A program made the position numbers and the translations under genes. From contig NZ_JAUOQH010000010.1 in assembly GCF_030547075.1 (NCBI RefSeq), positions 107,681 to 171,680 on the forward strand: a stretch of 64,000 bases of DNA. Reading direction: 5' to 3'. This document shows positions 48,465 through 57,812 of this stretch, piece after piece. Under the pieces are notes generated by a model. It had not been told where the DNA came from. It was given only the letters and a program-made list of their open reading frames with translations, and did no database searches. How positions within the stretch are numbered: the stretch's first letter is position 1; each line of letters begins with the position of its first letter. This DNA is from Alteromonas sp. 1_MG-2023. GTDB taxonomy: Bacteria; Pseudomonadota; Gammaproteobacteria; Enterobacterales; Alteromonadaceae.

Positions 48465-48478
48465 AAGTTTGCGTCTTT
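48450..48478. terminator. Intrinsic terminator of flgH-flgT
   Basis: Arms AAAGACGCAAACT (48450-48462) and AGTTTGCGTCTTT (48466-48478) pair perfectly around a 3-nt gap. The flgT stop codon is inside the hairpin. Confidence 0.8.
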
Positions 48479-48515
48479 GCTTACGTTCCATGTTGTTATC
48501 TGTTTTTAGCCATTC

Positions 48516-48549
48516 GCTTTAGCTATCTGTAAGCTTTAGCTATCTGTAA
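48516..48549. repeat. 17-bp tandem duplication at the end of the Spy-like gene
   Basis: GCTTTAGCTATCTGTAA occurs twice in direct succession (48516-48532, 48533-48549). The second copy contains the stop codon of the minus-strand gene, so the gene's 3' end has been duplicated outward. Confidence 0.9.
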
Positions 48550-49363
48550 ATAACCGGCGAAGCTCGTCATCTTCTTCTCGCCTTTGTTCCAACTCGGCTT
48601 GTTGCGCGTCGGTAAGTACGTCAAACACGGCTTGCATATGGCGAATCTCTTTTGTACCAGCGTTAATGATGTCTTCTTTATATTCGGCGTAAAGGGCATC
48701 CCATGCAGATTCAGAGAAATTTCCACTTCGCACGAGCGCTTGCTCCGCGTTTTTAAACGCATCCATAGTGGATTTATGCTGAAAACGGGTTTCACGGTAA
48801 GTCTCGTTTAAGGATTCAAGTGTTGCTAATTGCTCGTCTGACAGTTGAAGATCTTCAAACGGCAGGCGAGGGCCTCTAAGCGGCATAGGGCGCATAGGTT
48901 TGCCACCGCTGGTGCTAAAACGTTTGTCGTCGCGCATACGTTTGTTGTCGAGCATGGTGTTTTGTTCGGCTTCAAGCTCGATTAGCACGATGCGTTGCGA
49001 TTCTGAAAGGAGGTTGTAAATCTCACTACGAAGTTGGGCAATGGCAAAATGATGCGCTTGTTGCGTCAACACTTTTGCTTCAACAAGGGCGCGAATATCA
49101 GTGTCGTTTAAACTATCAATTTCAGGCCTTTTTGATGGCCTTCCTCCAGGCATTTCTGGAGGCGTTTTATTTTCTTTAAACGCGGCGATCAGTGCTTTAA
49201 CTTCTTCTTTTTGTTCTGAAGTTAGCGATAATCGGCCTAAGGTTTTAACCATTTCCATCCCAGGAGGATGGCTAGGCATTCTAGGGCCTTGTGGGGCCGC
49301 ATTTACAGTGTGAGTAAGGGTAAATGTGGTTGCTAATAACCCAGCAATAATTATTGTTCTCAT
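48536..49363 (-). CDS. Periplasmic Spy/CpxP-like protein with duplicated LTxxQ regions
   Basis: 275 residues. A signal peptide ends near residue 22 (TVNA-APQG). Helical LTxxQ-type segments appear in two halves: LSLTSEQKEEVKALI with LLSESQRIVLIEL, and LQLSDEQLATLESL with VLTDAQQAELEQRRE. A Met/Pro/Arg-rich joint lies between them. CpxP and Spy are about 140-165 aa with one unit, so this looks like a fused or duplicated version. It is divergent from cpxR, as cpxP is in E. coli, with CpxR-type repeats 48-83 bp upstream. Likely role: chaperone or negative regulator of the Cpx sensor. Confidence 0.82.
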   Translation of the reverse strand: MRTIIIAGLLATTFTLTHTVNAAPQGPRMPSHPPGMEMVKTLGRLSLTSEQKEEVKALIAAFKENKTPPEMPGGRPSKRPEIDSLNDTDIRALVEAKVLTQQAHHFAIAQLRSEIYNLLSESQRIVLIELEAEQNTMLDNKRMRDDKRFSTSGGKPMRPMPLRGPRLPFEDLQLSDEQLATLESLNETYRETRFQHKSTMDAFKNAEQALVRSGNFSESAWDALYAEYKEDIINAGTKEIRHMQAVFDVLTDAQQAELEQRREEDDELRRLFTDS

Positions 49364-49410
49364 GGGCGTCTCCGTTGTATTCGCACAAAAGAAGCTTACT
49401 ATTTCTAGAT

Positions 49411-49446
49411 GTAAAATTAGTCAAACCACTGTAAAGCTTGTGTAAA
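49411..49446 (+). promoter_or_regulatory. Phased CpxR-box array
   Basis: GTAAA at 49411, TCAAA at 49421, GTAAA at 49431 and GTAAA at 49442 give spacings of 10, 10 and 11 bp on the same DNA face. The CpxR consensus is GTAAA-N5-GTAAA. The array lies between the Spy-like gene and cpxR. Confidence 0.75.
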
Positions 49447-49653
49447 GGCTGAACCGAAAGCAGATTCTATTGGTCGGAAAGTTTATTATTTCTATCGTAT
49501 GCATGTGGGAATAGCTAGGTAGCGGGTCATATAGTGAGTCATACCGCTACCGTTGTTAAAAAAACAGTGTGTAGTATTTAACTGTACTTGTCCTTCAATG
49601 CATTATACTTGGGTATCAGAAAGATGAATCAAGCCGTCGTAGGTTTCAAAAAC

Positions 49654-50364
49654 ATGAGTTCAGAGTTTCATTTACAGTCAATTCTTATTATCGATGATGA
49701 TAATGAACTAACTGACATGCTAGCCACTTATCTGTCGAGTATGGGGTATCAGATTCACGTCAGCAATGATGGACAAGCGGGTTTAGCGGAAGCGACATCC
49801 GGTGGTCATTACGATCTTATCCTGCTAGATGTCATGATGCCTAAAATGGACGGCTTTGATGTACTTAAAAAATTAAGAGTCAGTCATGCAACGCCTGTAC
49901 TTATGTTAACGGCTAGAGGCGACGACTACGACCGCATTCTTGGGTTAGAACTAGGGGCTGATGATTACCTACCTAAACCGTTTAATCATAGAGAGCTAGT
50001 GGCACGTATTAAAGCCATATTCCGCAGGTTAGCGCTGACCAACAGCGGCGGTACCATTGAACAAGACTTGGTTGTGAATGAGCTATTCTTAAGCACCAGC
50101 AGTCAGGTAGCGAAAGTGGGTGAAGTTGAAATGACGCTCACCAGTACAGAATTTTCAATTTTACGACTACTTATGCTAAACACAGGTAGCCGAGTAACCA
50201 AAGAAGAAATTAGTTTGAAGGTGTTAGGAAAGTCACTTCAAGCGTTTGATAGAAGTATCGATATGCACGTAAGTAACTTACGTAAGAAAATAGCTGCTAT
50301 TAGTAATATCGAAAAGATTAAAACCATCCGCGGTGTGGGCTATATGTTGCTATCCGGTCAATGA
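49654..50364 (+). CDS. cpxR: Response regulator CpxR
   Basis: 236 residues from ATG 49654, chosen to give the usual short N-terminus (MSSEFHLQSILIIDDDNELT). ATG 49624 and TTG 49588 are also in frame and no ribosome site decides. The receiver domain has IIDDD, phospho-Asp in LILLDVMMPKMDG, the switch Thr in LMLTARG and Lys in LPKPFNHREL. The C-terminal OmpR winged helix is TLTSTEFSILRLL and RSIDMHVSNLRKKI. It responds to envelope stress through CpxA. The gene overlaps cpxA by four bases. Confidence 0.92.
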   Translation: MSSEFHLQSILIIDDDNELTDMLATYLSSMGYQIHVSNDGQAGLAEATSGGHYDLILLDVMMPKMDGFDVLKKLRVSHATPVLMLTARGDDYDRILGLELGADDYLPKPFNHRELVARIKAIFRRLALTNSGGTIEQDLVVNELFLSTSSQVAKVGEVEMTLTSTEFSILRLLMLNTGSRVTKEEISLKVLGKSLQAFDRSIDMHVSNLRKKIAAISNIEKIKTIRGVGYMLLSGQ

Positions 50365-51731
50365 CGTTTATACGCAAATTAAACCCTGCCCGCGCCATTA
50401 TGGGGCGCTTGTTTTTATGGTTTTGGGCCACCTTTATTGTTACCGCTGTACTTGCGGTATGGGGAAGTCGGTTTTTCTTTGAAGAACTTCAGGTAAAAAC
50501 AGCATCTCCACAAGAAATTCAACAACTAGAGCGAGTGCTCAAAGGTATTACTAATGATCGCGCAAAACAAGTCCCTCTTCGGGCTGCTCTAGATAGAAAT
50601 GGCCGGCCCGGACGAGGTAGGGCAATTGCCGTTGATGTTGACTCAGGTCGAATAATTGCCGCAGGTGGGCCGCCTTTACGTGAGGATGATAAGCGCGATA
50701 TACAGCGAATAATCGACCAGAAAGTTCCTATTACACTAAATCGGGGCGCCCTAAAGATAACGGGCCCCATGTTATTTGAACGTGACGGTAAACGTTTTGC
50801 TTTGTTTTCTGCAAAATTAGAGCCTCTAGGAGAAAATGCTCCTCCCTTTCTCCTCTTTCTTTGTATCGCAATGGTGACCACGTTCTTGTTGTCATGGCTA
50901 TTTGCGAAATCTCTTACCCGCCCAATTTTGCGAATTCAAAAGTCAGCCCGTTTATTATCAAATGGTAATTGGGAAACGCGTATTGATAACACGGACAAAC
51001 GCCAAGATGAGTTAGGTCAGTTGGGAAGAGATTTCAACTCTATGGCTAACCAACTAGAAAAAATGTGGAGCGGTCAAAAACGCTTACTCGCTGATATATC
51101 TCACGAACTTCGTTCTCCACTCGCGAGATTACAGATGGCGCTGGGACTAGCACACCAGCAAAATGTAGACCCCGCATCGCTGGCGCGAATTGAACGAGAA
51201 GCAGAGCGAATGGAAGCTTTAGTTAGCCAATTGCTTGAACTGAGTCGCGCTGAAAATGGGGTAACCACTTTTTCGTCTTATTCATTATCACTGCTATTTC
51301 GCGATATTTTTACCGATGGACAGTTTGAAGCCGCCAACAGCAACAAAGCGCTAGATATTGACGAAATACCCAAGCTAACCGTAGCGGTCGATCATGTTTT
51401 ACTTTGCCGTGCGGTAGAGAATGTTCTACGTAATGCCATCCGCCACAGCGCGCATTTAGTGACGGTTGAGTTTGAGGTAACGCAAACTCAGTGGGCCATT
51501 ACAATTTGCGATGATGGTGAAGGTTTATCTAGCGAAGAGTGCGAACGGGTATTTGCCCCTTTTTATCGCGCGACTTTGGCACGTGAAAGGGCATCTGGCG
51601 GTGTTGGATTAGGCTTATCCATTGCAAAAGCTGCCGTAGAATTGCATCATGGCGCAATAAAAGCAGTGACAAGAGAAGAAGGTGGCCTAAGCGTCACACT
51701 TTCCTTCCCTCGTAAGTTAGAAGACACTTAA
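50361..51731 (+). CDS. cpxA: Sensor histidine kinase CpxA
   Basis: 456 residues (E. coli CpxA 457). Two membrane helices (about 13-33 and 165-185) flank a periplasmic sensor. HAMP: KSLTRPILRIQKSARLLSNG. H-box: DISHELRSPLARLQMALG. N-box NVLRNAIRHS, G-boxes DDGEGL and GVGLGLSIAKA. It phosphorylates CpxR on envelope stress. Its ATG overlaps the cpxR stop in ATGA. Confidence 0.93.
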   Translation: MTFIRKLNPARAIMGRLFLWFWATFIVTAVLAVWGSRFFFEELQVKTASPQEIQQLERVLKGITNDRAKQVPLRAALDRNGRPGRGRAIAVDVDSGRIIAAGGPPLREDDKRDIQRIIDQKVPITLNRGALKITGPMLFERDGKRFALFSAKLEPLGENAPPFLLFLCIAMVTTFLLSWLFAKSLTRPILRIQKSARLLSNGNWETRIDNTDKRQDELGQLGRDFNSMANQLEKMWSGQKRLLADISHELRSPLARLQMALGLAHQQNVDPASLARIEREAERMEALVSQLLELSRAENGVTTFSSYSLSLLFRDIFTDGQFEAANSNKALDIDEIPKLTVAVDHVLLCRAVENVLRNAIRHSAHLVTVEFEVTQTQWAITICDDGEGLSSEECERVFAPFYRATLARERASGGVGLGLSIAKAAVELHHGAIKAVTREEGGLSVTLSFPRKLEDT

Positions 51732-51803
51732 CGCGCATAGCTTCGCATTGTCCTGTCGCGTTCAAGTCATCACTGCCTCATTATTCTATTAGGATGTATT
51801 TCT

Positions 51804-52769
51804 ATGAGCTGGACGTTTACGTCAGAGCAAGACTTAGCCGCAACATTTGCCACTACTATAAACCCCTTTTGGCAAACTCACGTTAACCTAGGCGAGTTTG
51901 TAGGCAAAGATAACATCGATGTTCGTTACGCCTGGTGCGTACCAGAAAATTCCCGCTCTACTGTGGTAATAAGTTCAGGTCGTATTGAGTCGTACTTAAA
52001 ATACAAAGAGCTCATTTTCGATTTATACCAAAATGGCTTTGCGGTTTTTATACTTGATCATCGCGGCCAAGGTTTATCTGGGCGTATGACCCACGACCCT
52101 CAACACGGTTACGTGGCAGACTTTACTGATTACGTCGATGACTTAATCACTTTTGTAAACGACATCGTTATACCGCGGCAAAAAGGTAAGTTACAGTTGC
52201 TTTGCCATTCCATGGGTGGTGCCATAGGCGCATTAACCCTGCTAAGAAACCCTAATTTATTCGACAAAGCCGTACTTGCTTCACCTATGTTTGGGGTTAA
52301 GCCTGCGCTGCCCAACTGGTTAGCCAATAGCCTTATTAGGGTAGGACTGAGTATCAATAAATGGAAGAAACGAGAGTCCGGTTACTTCTTTGGCCAAACG
52401 CCCTATATCGCTTTTCCTTATGCTCTGAATAAGCTTACGCATAGTAAAAACCGCTACAGCTTATTTCGTCAGCTATATGATGAAGAGCGCCAAATTCAAC
52501 TGGGCGGGGTGACCACAGAATGGCTGTTAGCCGCTCAAATTGCCATGAATACGATTGAAGCTAATGCTGCCTCTATTACAACACCCTCGTTAGTTTTAAG
52601 CGCCGATGGAGATAGCATTATTGAGAATAAACGCCAGCGTCGAGTGGCAGCACACTTTCCTAACGCTCAAGTAGAAATTATTCCTGAAGCGTTTCACGAA
52701 GTACTCACAGAATCGGACGATATTCGTGATGCTGCACTTACTACTGTATTTGATTTTCTAAGCGAGTAA
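51804..52769 (+). CDS. Alpha/beta hydrolase, lysophospholipase-like
   Basis: 321 residues. It resembles PldB/monoacylglycerol-lipase proteins: FILDHRGQGLSGRMTHDPQH, the nucleophile elbow LCHSMGGAIG (Ser of xHSMGG), an acid in LSADGDSIIENKRQ and His in PEAFHEVLTES. There is no signal peptide, so it is probably cytosolic or membrane-peripheral. The likely substrate is lysophospholipid or monoacylglycerol; not proven. It follows cpxA by 72 bp and may share its transcript. Confidence 0.85.
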   Translation: MSWTFTSEQDLAATFATTINPFWQTHVNLGEFVGKDNIDVRYAWCVPENSRSTVVISSGRIESYLKYKELIFDLYQNGFAVFILDHRGQGLSGRMTHDPQHGYVADFTDYVDDLITFVNDIVIPRQKGKLQLLCHSMGGAIGALTLLRNPNLFDKAVLASPMFGVKPALPNWLANSLIRVGLSINKWKKRESGYFFGQTPYIAFPYALNKLTHSKNRYSLFRQLYDEERQIQLGGVTTEWLLAAQIAMNTIEANAASITTPSLVLSADGDSIIENKRQRRVAAHFPNAQVEIIPEAFHEVLTESDDIRDAALTTVFDFLSE

Positions 52770-52878
52770 AATAGCGCGCATAACAACACATTAATGACAG
52801 CGAATAGGCTATAACTGCCTATTCGTCATATCGCCAGACAGCGTTTGTGGCAATTTAGCATTTCGACAGTGAGCCAGC

Positions 52879-53343
52879 ATGTTAGACATCGTACTTTACC
52901 AGCCAGAAATTCCGCCCAATACCGGCAACATTATTCGCCTATGCGCCAATAGCGGCTTCATGCTGCATTTGATTGAGCCATTAGGGTTTGAGTGGGATGA
53001 TAAGCGTGTACGTAGGGCAGGGTTGGACTATCACGAGTTTGCCCATGTTAAGCGCCATGCTTCGCTAGATGCTTATATTGAAAGTGAAAAACCGAGCCGA
53101 ATCTTTGCTTGTACTACCAAAGGCAAAGCATTTCACAGCGATGCAGAATATAAGAAAGGCGATGCCTTATTGTTTGGGCCAGAAACCAGAGGCTTACCCG
53201 ACGATGTGATTAATGCGTTGCCACCGGAACAACGGGTACGTATCCCTATGCTGCCAGATAGCAGAAGCATGAATTTATCGAATGCGGTATCGGTATTTGT
53301 GTATGAAAGCTGGCGCCAGTTAGGTTACGACGGCGCACGCTAA
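52879..53343 (+). CDS. trmL: tRNA (cytidine/uridine-34 2'-O)-methyltransferase
   Basis: 154 residues of the SPOUT family. It methylates the ribose at the wobble base of tRNA-Leu species. [36 protein letters not shown] and [22 protein letters not shown] form the AdoMet-binding knot. The length is normal. It is followed by a hairpin terminator shared with the convergent gpsA. Confidence 0.94.
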   Translation: MLDIVLYQPEIPPNTGNIIRLCANSGFMLHLIEPLGFEWDDKRVRRAGLDYHEFAHVKRHASLDAYIESEKPSRIFACTTKGKAFHSDAEYKKGDALLFGPETRGLPDDVINALPPEQRVRIPMLPDSRSMNLSNAVSVFVYESWRQLGYDGAR

Positions 53344-53353
53344 ACATAAAAAA

Positions 53354-53380
53354 CGCGCAGTGTTTGAAGCTGCGCGCTTT
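53354..53380. terminator. Terminator between trmL and gpsA
   Basis: CGCGCAG (53354-53360) and CTGCGCG (53370-53376) flank a 9-nt loop and are followed by CTTTAT. On the minus strand the hairpin is followed by TTTTTTATG, so it may serve both convergent genes. Confidence 0.75.
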
Positions 53381-53404
53381 ATCTATTTTGAATATCTTTT
53401 TTAA

Positions 53405-54412
53405 TTAGGCTTCGTTTTTAAGGTCGCGACCAAGTAAGGTCAATGCGGCCTCTTTTGGCGATTTACCGTGATAAAGTACAGCGTAAATCTGCTCACAAAT
53501 GGGCATTTCAACACCTACTTTATGCGACAACACATGCACTTCTTCTGTGTTGCGATAACCTTCTACCACTTGCCCAATCTCTTCAATCGCCGTATCGACA
53601 GATTTACCTTGACCTAAAGCTAAGCCGAATCGACGGTTACGTGACTGATTGTCGGTGCAGGTTAGTACTAAGTCACCAAGGCCAGCCATGCCCATAAAGG
53701 TTTCTGGTTGCGCACCTAGTTTTACGCCGAGGCGGGTAAGCTCTGCTAGACCACGCGTAATTAATGCTGTACGTGCATTGGCGCCGAAACCTAACCCATC
53801 GGCTAACCCAGCGCCTATGGCAATCACGTTTTTCACCGCACCGCCTAATTGTACGCCGGTGAAGTCAGGGTTTTTGTATACCCTAAACGATTTAGCGCAA
53901 TGTAGCTTAGCGGCAAACTCGTCAGCAAAGGTTTCGTCAGTGGATGACAGCGAGATAGCGGTAGGCAAGCCAGCCACCATTTCTTTCGCAAATGTGGGGC
54001 CAGATAACACGGCCAGAGGATATGCAGTACCCAGAATTTCTTCTGCTACTTCTCGCAGCAAGCGGCCAGTTTTAGGCTCAAGCCCTTTAGTAGCCCAAAT
54101 AATTCTATGAGTAGGCTGCAATAAAGGCTTAATACTGTTAAGCATTGCAGCAAAGCCGTGGCTTGGTACAACCACTAAAATATCTTGGCTAGCGGCTATT
54201 ACGCTTTCTAAATCGGCATTTACATTCAATGCATTAGGAAACGTAGCACCTGGTAAGTAGCGGGCATTTTCTCTGCTAGAAGCCAGCGCTTCCATATGCT
54301 TTTCATCGCGTCCCCACAACAAAGTAGGGTTGCCATTTCTGGCTAAACAAAAAGCAAGGGCGGTGCCATAAGACCCCGCCCCTAGTACTGAAACCGAATT
54401 CGGGTTCATCAT
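53405..54412 (-). CDS. gpsA: Glycerol-3-phosphate dehydrogenase [NAD(P)+]
   Basis: 335 residues. It makes sn-glycerol 3-phosphate for phospholipids from dihydroxyacetone phosphate. N-terminal Rossmann motif [16 protein letters not shown]; catalytic Lys region [29 protein letters not shown] also typical. It is last in the yibN-grxC-secB-gpsA order conserved with E. coli, eight bp after secB. Confidence 0.97.
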   Translation of the reverse strand: MMNPNSVSVLGAGSYGTALAFCLARNGNPTLLWGRDEKHMEALASSRENARYLPGATFPNALNVNADLESVIAASQDILVVVPSHGFAAMLNSIKPLLQPTHRIIWATKGLEPKTGRLLREVAEEILGTAYPLAVLSGPTFAKEMVAGLPTAISLSSTDETFADEFAAKLHCAKSFRVYKNPDFTGVQLGGAVKNVIAIGAGLADGLGFGANARTALITRGLAELTRLGVKLGAQPETFMGMAGLGDLVLTCTDNQSRNRRFGLALGQGKSVDTAIEEIGQVVEGYRNTEEVHVLSHKVGVEMPICEQIYAVLYHGKSPKEAALTLLGRDLKNEA

Positions 54413-54420
54413 AATGATGC

Positions 54421-54927
54421 TTACGCGTCCATCTTAGGCGCTTCGCCTTGAACTTGCTGTGCACGTTTTTGAACGTAAGCAGCGAAGATAGCGTCGAAGT
54501 TAACTGGCGCTAAGTTCAGTGGAGGGAAAGTTCCACGGTTTACAAGGTTTGAAATCGTTTCACGAGCATATGGGAAAAGCATGTTCGGGCAGAATGAACC
54601 TAGCGTGTGAGCTTTGTTCTGATCAGGCATTTCACCAATGGCAAAAATACCGGCTTGTTGAACTTCACATAGGAACGCAGTTTCTTCGCCAAGCGTAGCG
54701 GTAACAGTTACTGACAACACCACTTCATAGACGTTTTCGTCTAGTTTGTTGGTGCTAGTGTCAATATCTAGCTTAATTTCTGGCTTCCACTCTTTAGTAA
54801 AGATAGCCGGCGCATTCGGCGACTCAAAAGAGATATCTTTAGTGTAGATACGTTGAATATTGAATTGAGGGGCTTGCGCTTGGTCGCCTACTGCGGCGCC
54901 ATTTGTAGTCTGATTATCGTCAGCCAT
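54421..54927 (-). CDS. secB: Protein-export chaperone SecB
   Basis: 168 residues. It forms a cytosolic tetramer that holds precursors unfolded and hands them to Sec[20 protein letters not shown] and the C-terminal [18 protein letters not shown] and [15 protein letters not shown] are hallmark segments. It lies between grxC and gpsA in a conserved order. Confidence 0.97.
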   Translation of the reverse strand: MADDNQTTNGAAVGDQAQAPQFNIQRIYTKDISFESPNAPAIFTKEWKPEIKLDIDTSTNKLDENVYEVVLSVTVTATLGEETAFLCEVQQAGIFAIGEMPDQNKAHTLGSFCPNMLFPYARETISNLVNRGTFPPLNLAPVNFDAIFAAYVQKRAQQVQGEAPKMDA

Positions 54928-54989
54928 GATATTTCCTGTTTAATTATCGTTTTACTTTAATGTATTGCGTTGCTGTACGCGCTGACGCG

Positions 54990-55250
54990 TTATGCTAACC
55001 CAAGCATAGGATTTAGTTTTTGCTGTGCTTCTAAGGCCATCATGTCATCGCAGCCGCCTACGTGCTGATCATCGATGAATATCTGTGGCACTGTCCAGCC
55101 GCCATTCGCACGCTCAATCATTACGTCACGAAGTTCAGGTTGCACATCAATAGGGTATTCTTGAAACTCAACACCTTTTTGTGCAAGCAGTGCTTTCGCC
55201 CTATGGCAGTACGGGCAGTGCCCTTTGGTGTAAATTTCTACTTTACTCAC
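54990..55250 (-). CDS. grxC: Glutaredoxin 3
   Basis: 86 residues from a GTG at 55250 (AGG eight nt upstream), giving MSKVEIYTKGHCPYCHRAKA. A GTG nine bp further out is also in frame. The CPYC active site, TVPQIFIDDQHVGG and GGCDDMMAL are the glutaredoxin thiol and glutathione-binding elements. It reduces disulfides with glutathione. It ends 62 bp before the secB start. Confidence 0.94.
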   Translation of the reverse strand: MSKVEIYTKGHCPYCHRAKALLAQKGVEFQEYPIDVQPELRDVMIERANGGWTVPQIFIDDQHVGGCDDMMALEAQQKLNPMLGLA

Positions 55251-55262
55251 TATGATCACCTA

Positions 55263-55688
55263 TTATTTGGAAATTGGTAAACTGGCACTTTGCCATGCGT
55301 TCATGCCACCTTTAAGCACTTTCACATTAGTGAACCCTGCTTTTGACATTGCACCAGCTGTGCCACGAGCTTGATTGCCCATCGCGCATACAACGATAAT
55401 GGGTTTATCTTTGCTGTTTTCAAGCTTAGCGAAGTTTTTCTCGCGTAATTCTTCCGGTTTTATTTGCTTAGCACCTAAAATATGCCCAGCCTTATAGTCT
55501 TTCGCCGCACGCATATCAAAGATAACGGCGTCGTCTTTATTCATTAATAAAGTGGCTTCGTGGGTAGTCACTTCTTTAATTGAAGATGTCCACACTGTGA
55601 TGTAGCTAAACACCAACATGGCTACCAAAGCAACCCAAACTCCAGCAAGAACAATGTTGTTACTGGCAAACGCTATTAGCTGATCCAT
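55263..55688 (-). CDS. yibN: Rhodanese-like membrane protein YibN
   Basis: 141 residues: one N-terminal membrane helix (about 11-31, NIVLAGVWVALVAMLVFSYI) and a cytosolic rhodanese domain. The active-site loop has Cys in VVCAMGNQARGTAG. It is the first gene of the yibN-grxC-secB-gpsA run. The substrate is unknown; sulfur transfer is a family-based guess. Confidence 0.9.
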   Translation of the reverse strand: MDQLIAFASNNIVLAGVWVALVAMLVFSYITVWTSSIKEVTTHEATLLMNKDDAVIFDMRAAKDYKAGHILGAKQIKPEELREKNFAKLENSKDKPIIVVCAMGNQARGTAGAMSKAGFTNVKVLKGGMNAWQSASLPISK

Positions 55689-55945
55689 TACTTCTAACCT
55701 TGTCTACAGACCATAAAAAGAGTGCAAAGTATATAGAAAAACGGACGAGAAACCACCCTGCATTACTTCAGTAAGTATTGTAAATGCGCCCAGTACAATA
55801 GCTGCTTGATATTACAACCAAATTGCACTGGGATTTAATCTAGCCCTCAGATACACTGATACGCTAACTATCACCATGATTGTAGGCAAATTCTGCAATC
55901 TGTTTTTACCACCAATACACCGCTAAAGGCTGCTATTACCTTTTT

Positions 55946-57100
55946 ATGTTTACTCAACGCTTTTGCTTACTTGTATGTTTACTTACTGCTTTTATTGGTA
56001 CGAGCCTAGCTTCATTCACCGTGGCGGCGCAAGATGTCAGCCAAGAAAAATTGGCAGAACTACAAGTCGAACTTCGGGCTCGCCAGCAGGTTTTGAAAAA
56101 CAATAAAGCCAGTGCCAAAGAGCTAGCAGAAGTGCTTAAAGTCTCAGAGCTTGAAATAGCAAAGGTGGCGAAAGCCCTAGCGCAAACCAAACAGCAATTA
56201 AATAGCGTACTAGCGGAAGAAGAAGCGTTAGCTGAAGAGCAAGAGGCATTAAAAGAAGCCATTCGTCAGCAACAGTCATTACTTTCAAGCCAATTGAAAA
56301 GTGCTTTTATGGCAGGGCATTACGATTACGCTAAAATGCTGTTTTATCAAGAAGACGCGCGCAACTTCGAACGTGTTATTACCTATTACCAATATTTAGC
56401 AAAAGCCCGTCAGCAAGAAATTACCCGTTTTAGAAATAACGTAGCTCGTCTTGAAGCGGTAACCGAAGAGTTGGCTGAAAAAGCGGAATCTCTACTAGCA
56501 CTACGTAAAACTCAAGAAAATCAGCGCGGGGTGTTATTAACCCGACAAGACGATAGAAAACAAACCCTAGATAAACTCAATAAAACCATTGCTAACGAAA
56601 GCGGGCGAATTGCTACCTTACAAGCGAACGAAAAGGCCTTACTTGATGCTATTGAAGCGGCGCGAATTGCCGCCGAACGCGCGGCAGCACGGGCTAAAGT
56701 ATCGTTAGATGGCTTAGCCAAGTTAAAGGGCAAATTAATTGCACCTGTCGAGGGTCATATTCGTAAGCTTTTTGGTAATCGTCGACAAGGCCAAGTGCGC
56801 TGGAAAGGGATTATTATTGATGGTTCAGAAGGCGAAGCAGTAAAAAGTGTAGCGTCGGGTAAAGTACTTTATGCCGATTGGCTTCGTGGTTTTGGCTTAG
56901 TGGCTATCGTTGATCATGGCGAAGGCTACATGAGTGTTTATGGTCATAACCAAGCGTTATTAAAACAAGCGGGCGATGACATTCTTTCAGGTGAAAGTAT
57001 TGCCTTGGTAGGAAGAAGCGGTGGGCAAGATTATCCTAACTTGTATTTCGAAATACGCCATAAGGGAAAAGCATTAAATCCCACCGCTTGGTTTAACTAG
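55946..57100 (+). CDS. envC: Murein hydrolase activator EnvC
   Basis: 384 residues. A signal peptide (about 1-28), a long coiled coil (about 30-250, Glu/Ala/Gln-rich) and a C-terminal LytM domain. The LytM zinc ligands are missing: KGIIIDGSEGE lacks the first His and LYFEIRHKG replaces the usual LHFEIR. This fits EnvC, which activates amidases at the septum instead of cutting peptidoglycan itself. E. coli has gpmM upstream; here the divergent gene is yibN. Confidence 0.92.
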   Translation: MFTQRFCLLVCLLTAFIGTSLASFTVAAQDVSQEKLAELQVELRARQQVLKNNKASAKELAEVLKVSELEIAKVAKALAQTKQQLNSVLAEEEALAEEQEALKEAIRQQQSLLSSQLKSAFMAGHYDYAKMLFYQEDARNFERVITYYQYLAKARQQEITRFRNNVARLEAVTEELAEKAESLLALRKTQENQRGVLLTRQDDRKQTLDKLNKTIANESGRIATLQANEKALLDAIEAARIAAERAAARAKVSLDGLAKLKGKLIAPVEGHIRKLFGNRRQGQVRWKGIIIDGSEGEAVKSVASGKVLYADWLRGFGLVAIVDHGEGYMSVYGHNQALLKQAGDDILSGESIALVGRSGGQDYPNLYFEIRHKGKALNPTAWFN

Positions 57101-57194
57101 TGCTACTTCATTGAATCGTTGCACTTAATTAACTGGCCGAGTTTAGTTAACAACTGTCAGGGCTTGGCCAATTAACTTTATATGCCGAACCAGT

Positions 57195-57527
57195 TTACAC
57201 CGTTATAGAAAAAGTCGAATTATCCGGTAAATTCGCAGAATCTTGTTGTGGAGGCGGTGGCGGCTTACCCATACCGGCTAATTCAGCCACATTTTTACCG
57301 TCAAATCCGGCACTGCTTAGTGCAGTGTTTAATGACTTACTTGGCTCGATACCCGCCTCTTTAAATTGCTCAACAATTGAAGCTGCATCATCGCTTGATA
57401 GGTTTTCAGGATCGAAAGAAGATAAAATAGAGCTTACAGACTCTTTTTGTGAATCGGTAAGTGCTTGTCCTTCAGGGCGAGGCGGCATACCAGCGTGCAT
57501 GGTGGAACTGTTTACAGATGAAATCAT
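57195..57527 (-). CDS. Hypothetical protein inserted between envC and yibQ
   Basis: 110 residues from ATG 57527 (GAGGTAATA upstream). The N-terminus is Met/Ser-rich, followed by a helical core (ALTDSQKESVSSILSSFDPE and EDAASIVEQFKEAGI-like segments) and a Pro run (KPPPPPQQD). The two helix-loop-helix stretches, with FDPENLSSDDA, faintly resemble EF-hand-like small proteins, but no complete calcium loop is visible. No signal peptide. It interrupts the usual envC-yibQ pair on the opposite strand. Function unknown. Confidence 0.55.
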   Translation of the reverse strand: MISSVNSSTMHAGMPPRPEGQALTDSQKESVSSILSSFDPENLSSDDAASIVEQFKEAGIEPSKSLNTALSSAGFDGKNVAELAGMGKPPPPPQQDSANLPDNSTFSITV

Positions 57528-57812
57528 TATTACCTCACTAGAAATAGTATACGTTTTAACCTTATCGACCATTAAAGCTGAAATTTAGGTATATTCATCT
57601 TCTTTACGCAAGCTTTACACTTCAAAAAGTAATGGGCAAGTATTGAGCAAGTGTAGGACAGTGCTTGTTTCCTTTTCGTAAATTGATATGCTGCATCAAT
57701 GTCGGCCTCAAAAAGCTACGTTGTTCTCATGCGGATATTGCGGATGGGGCTGATGTTGTAAACAGTGCGCGCGGAAATAAAAAAAATCAATAATGGAAGT
57801 GAAGAAACGTAA

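Noticed and set aside
53649..54110. 153-codon plus-strand ORF opposite gpsA
   Set aside because: Antisense shadow of gpsA with Pro/Ala/Ser-rich translation; no independent evidence.
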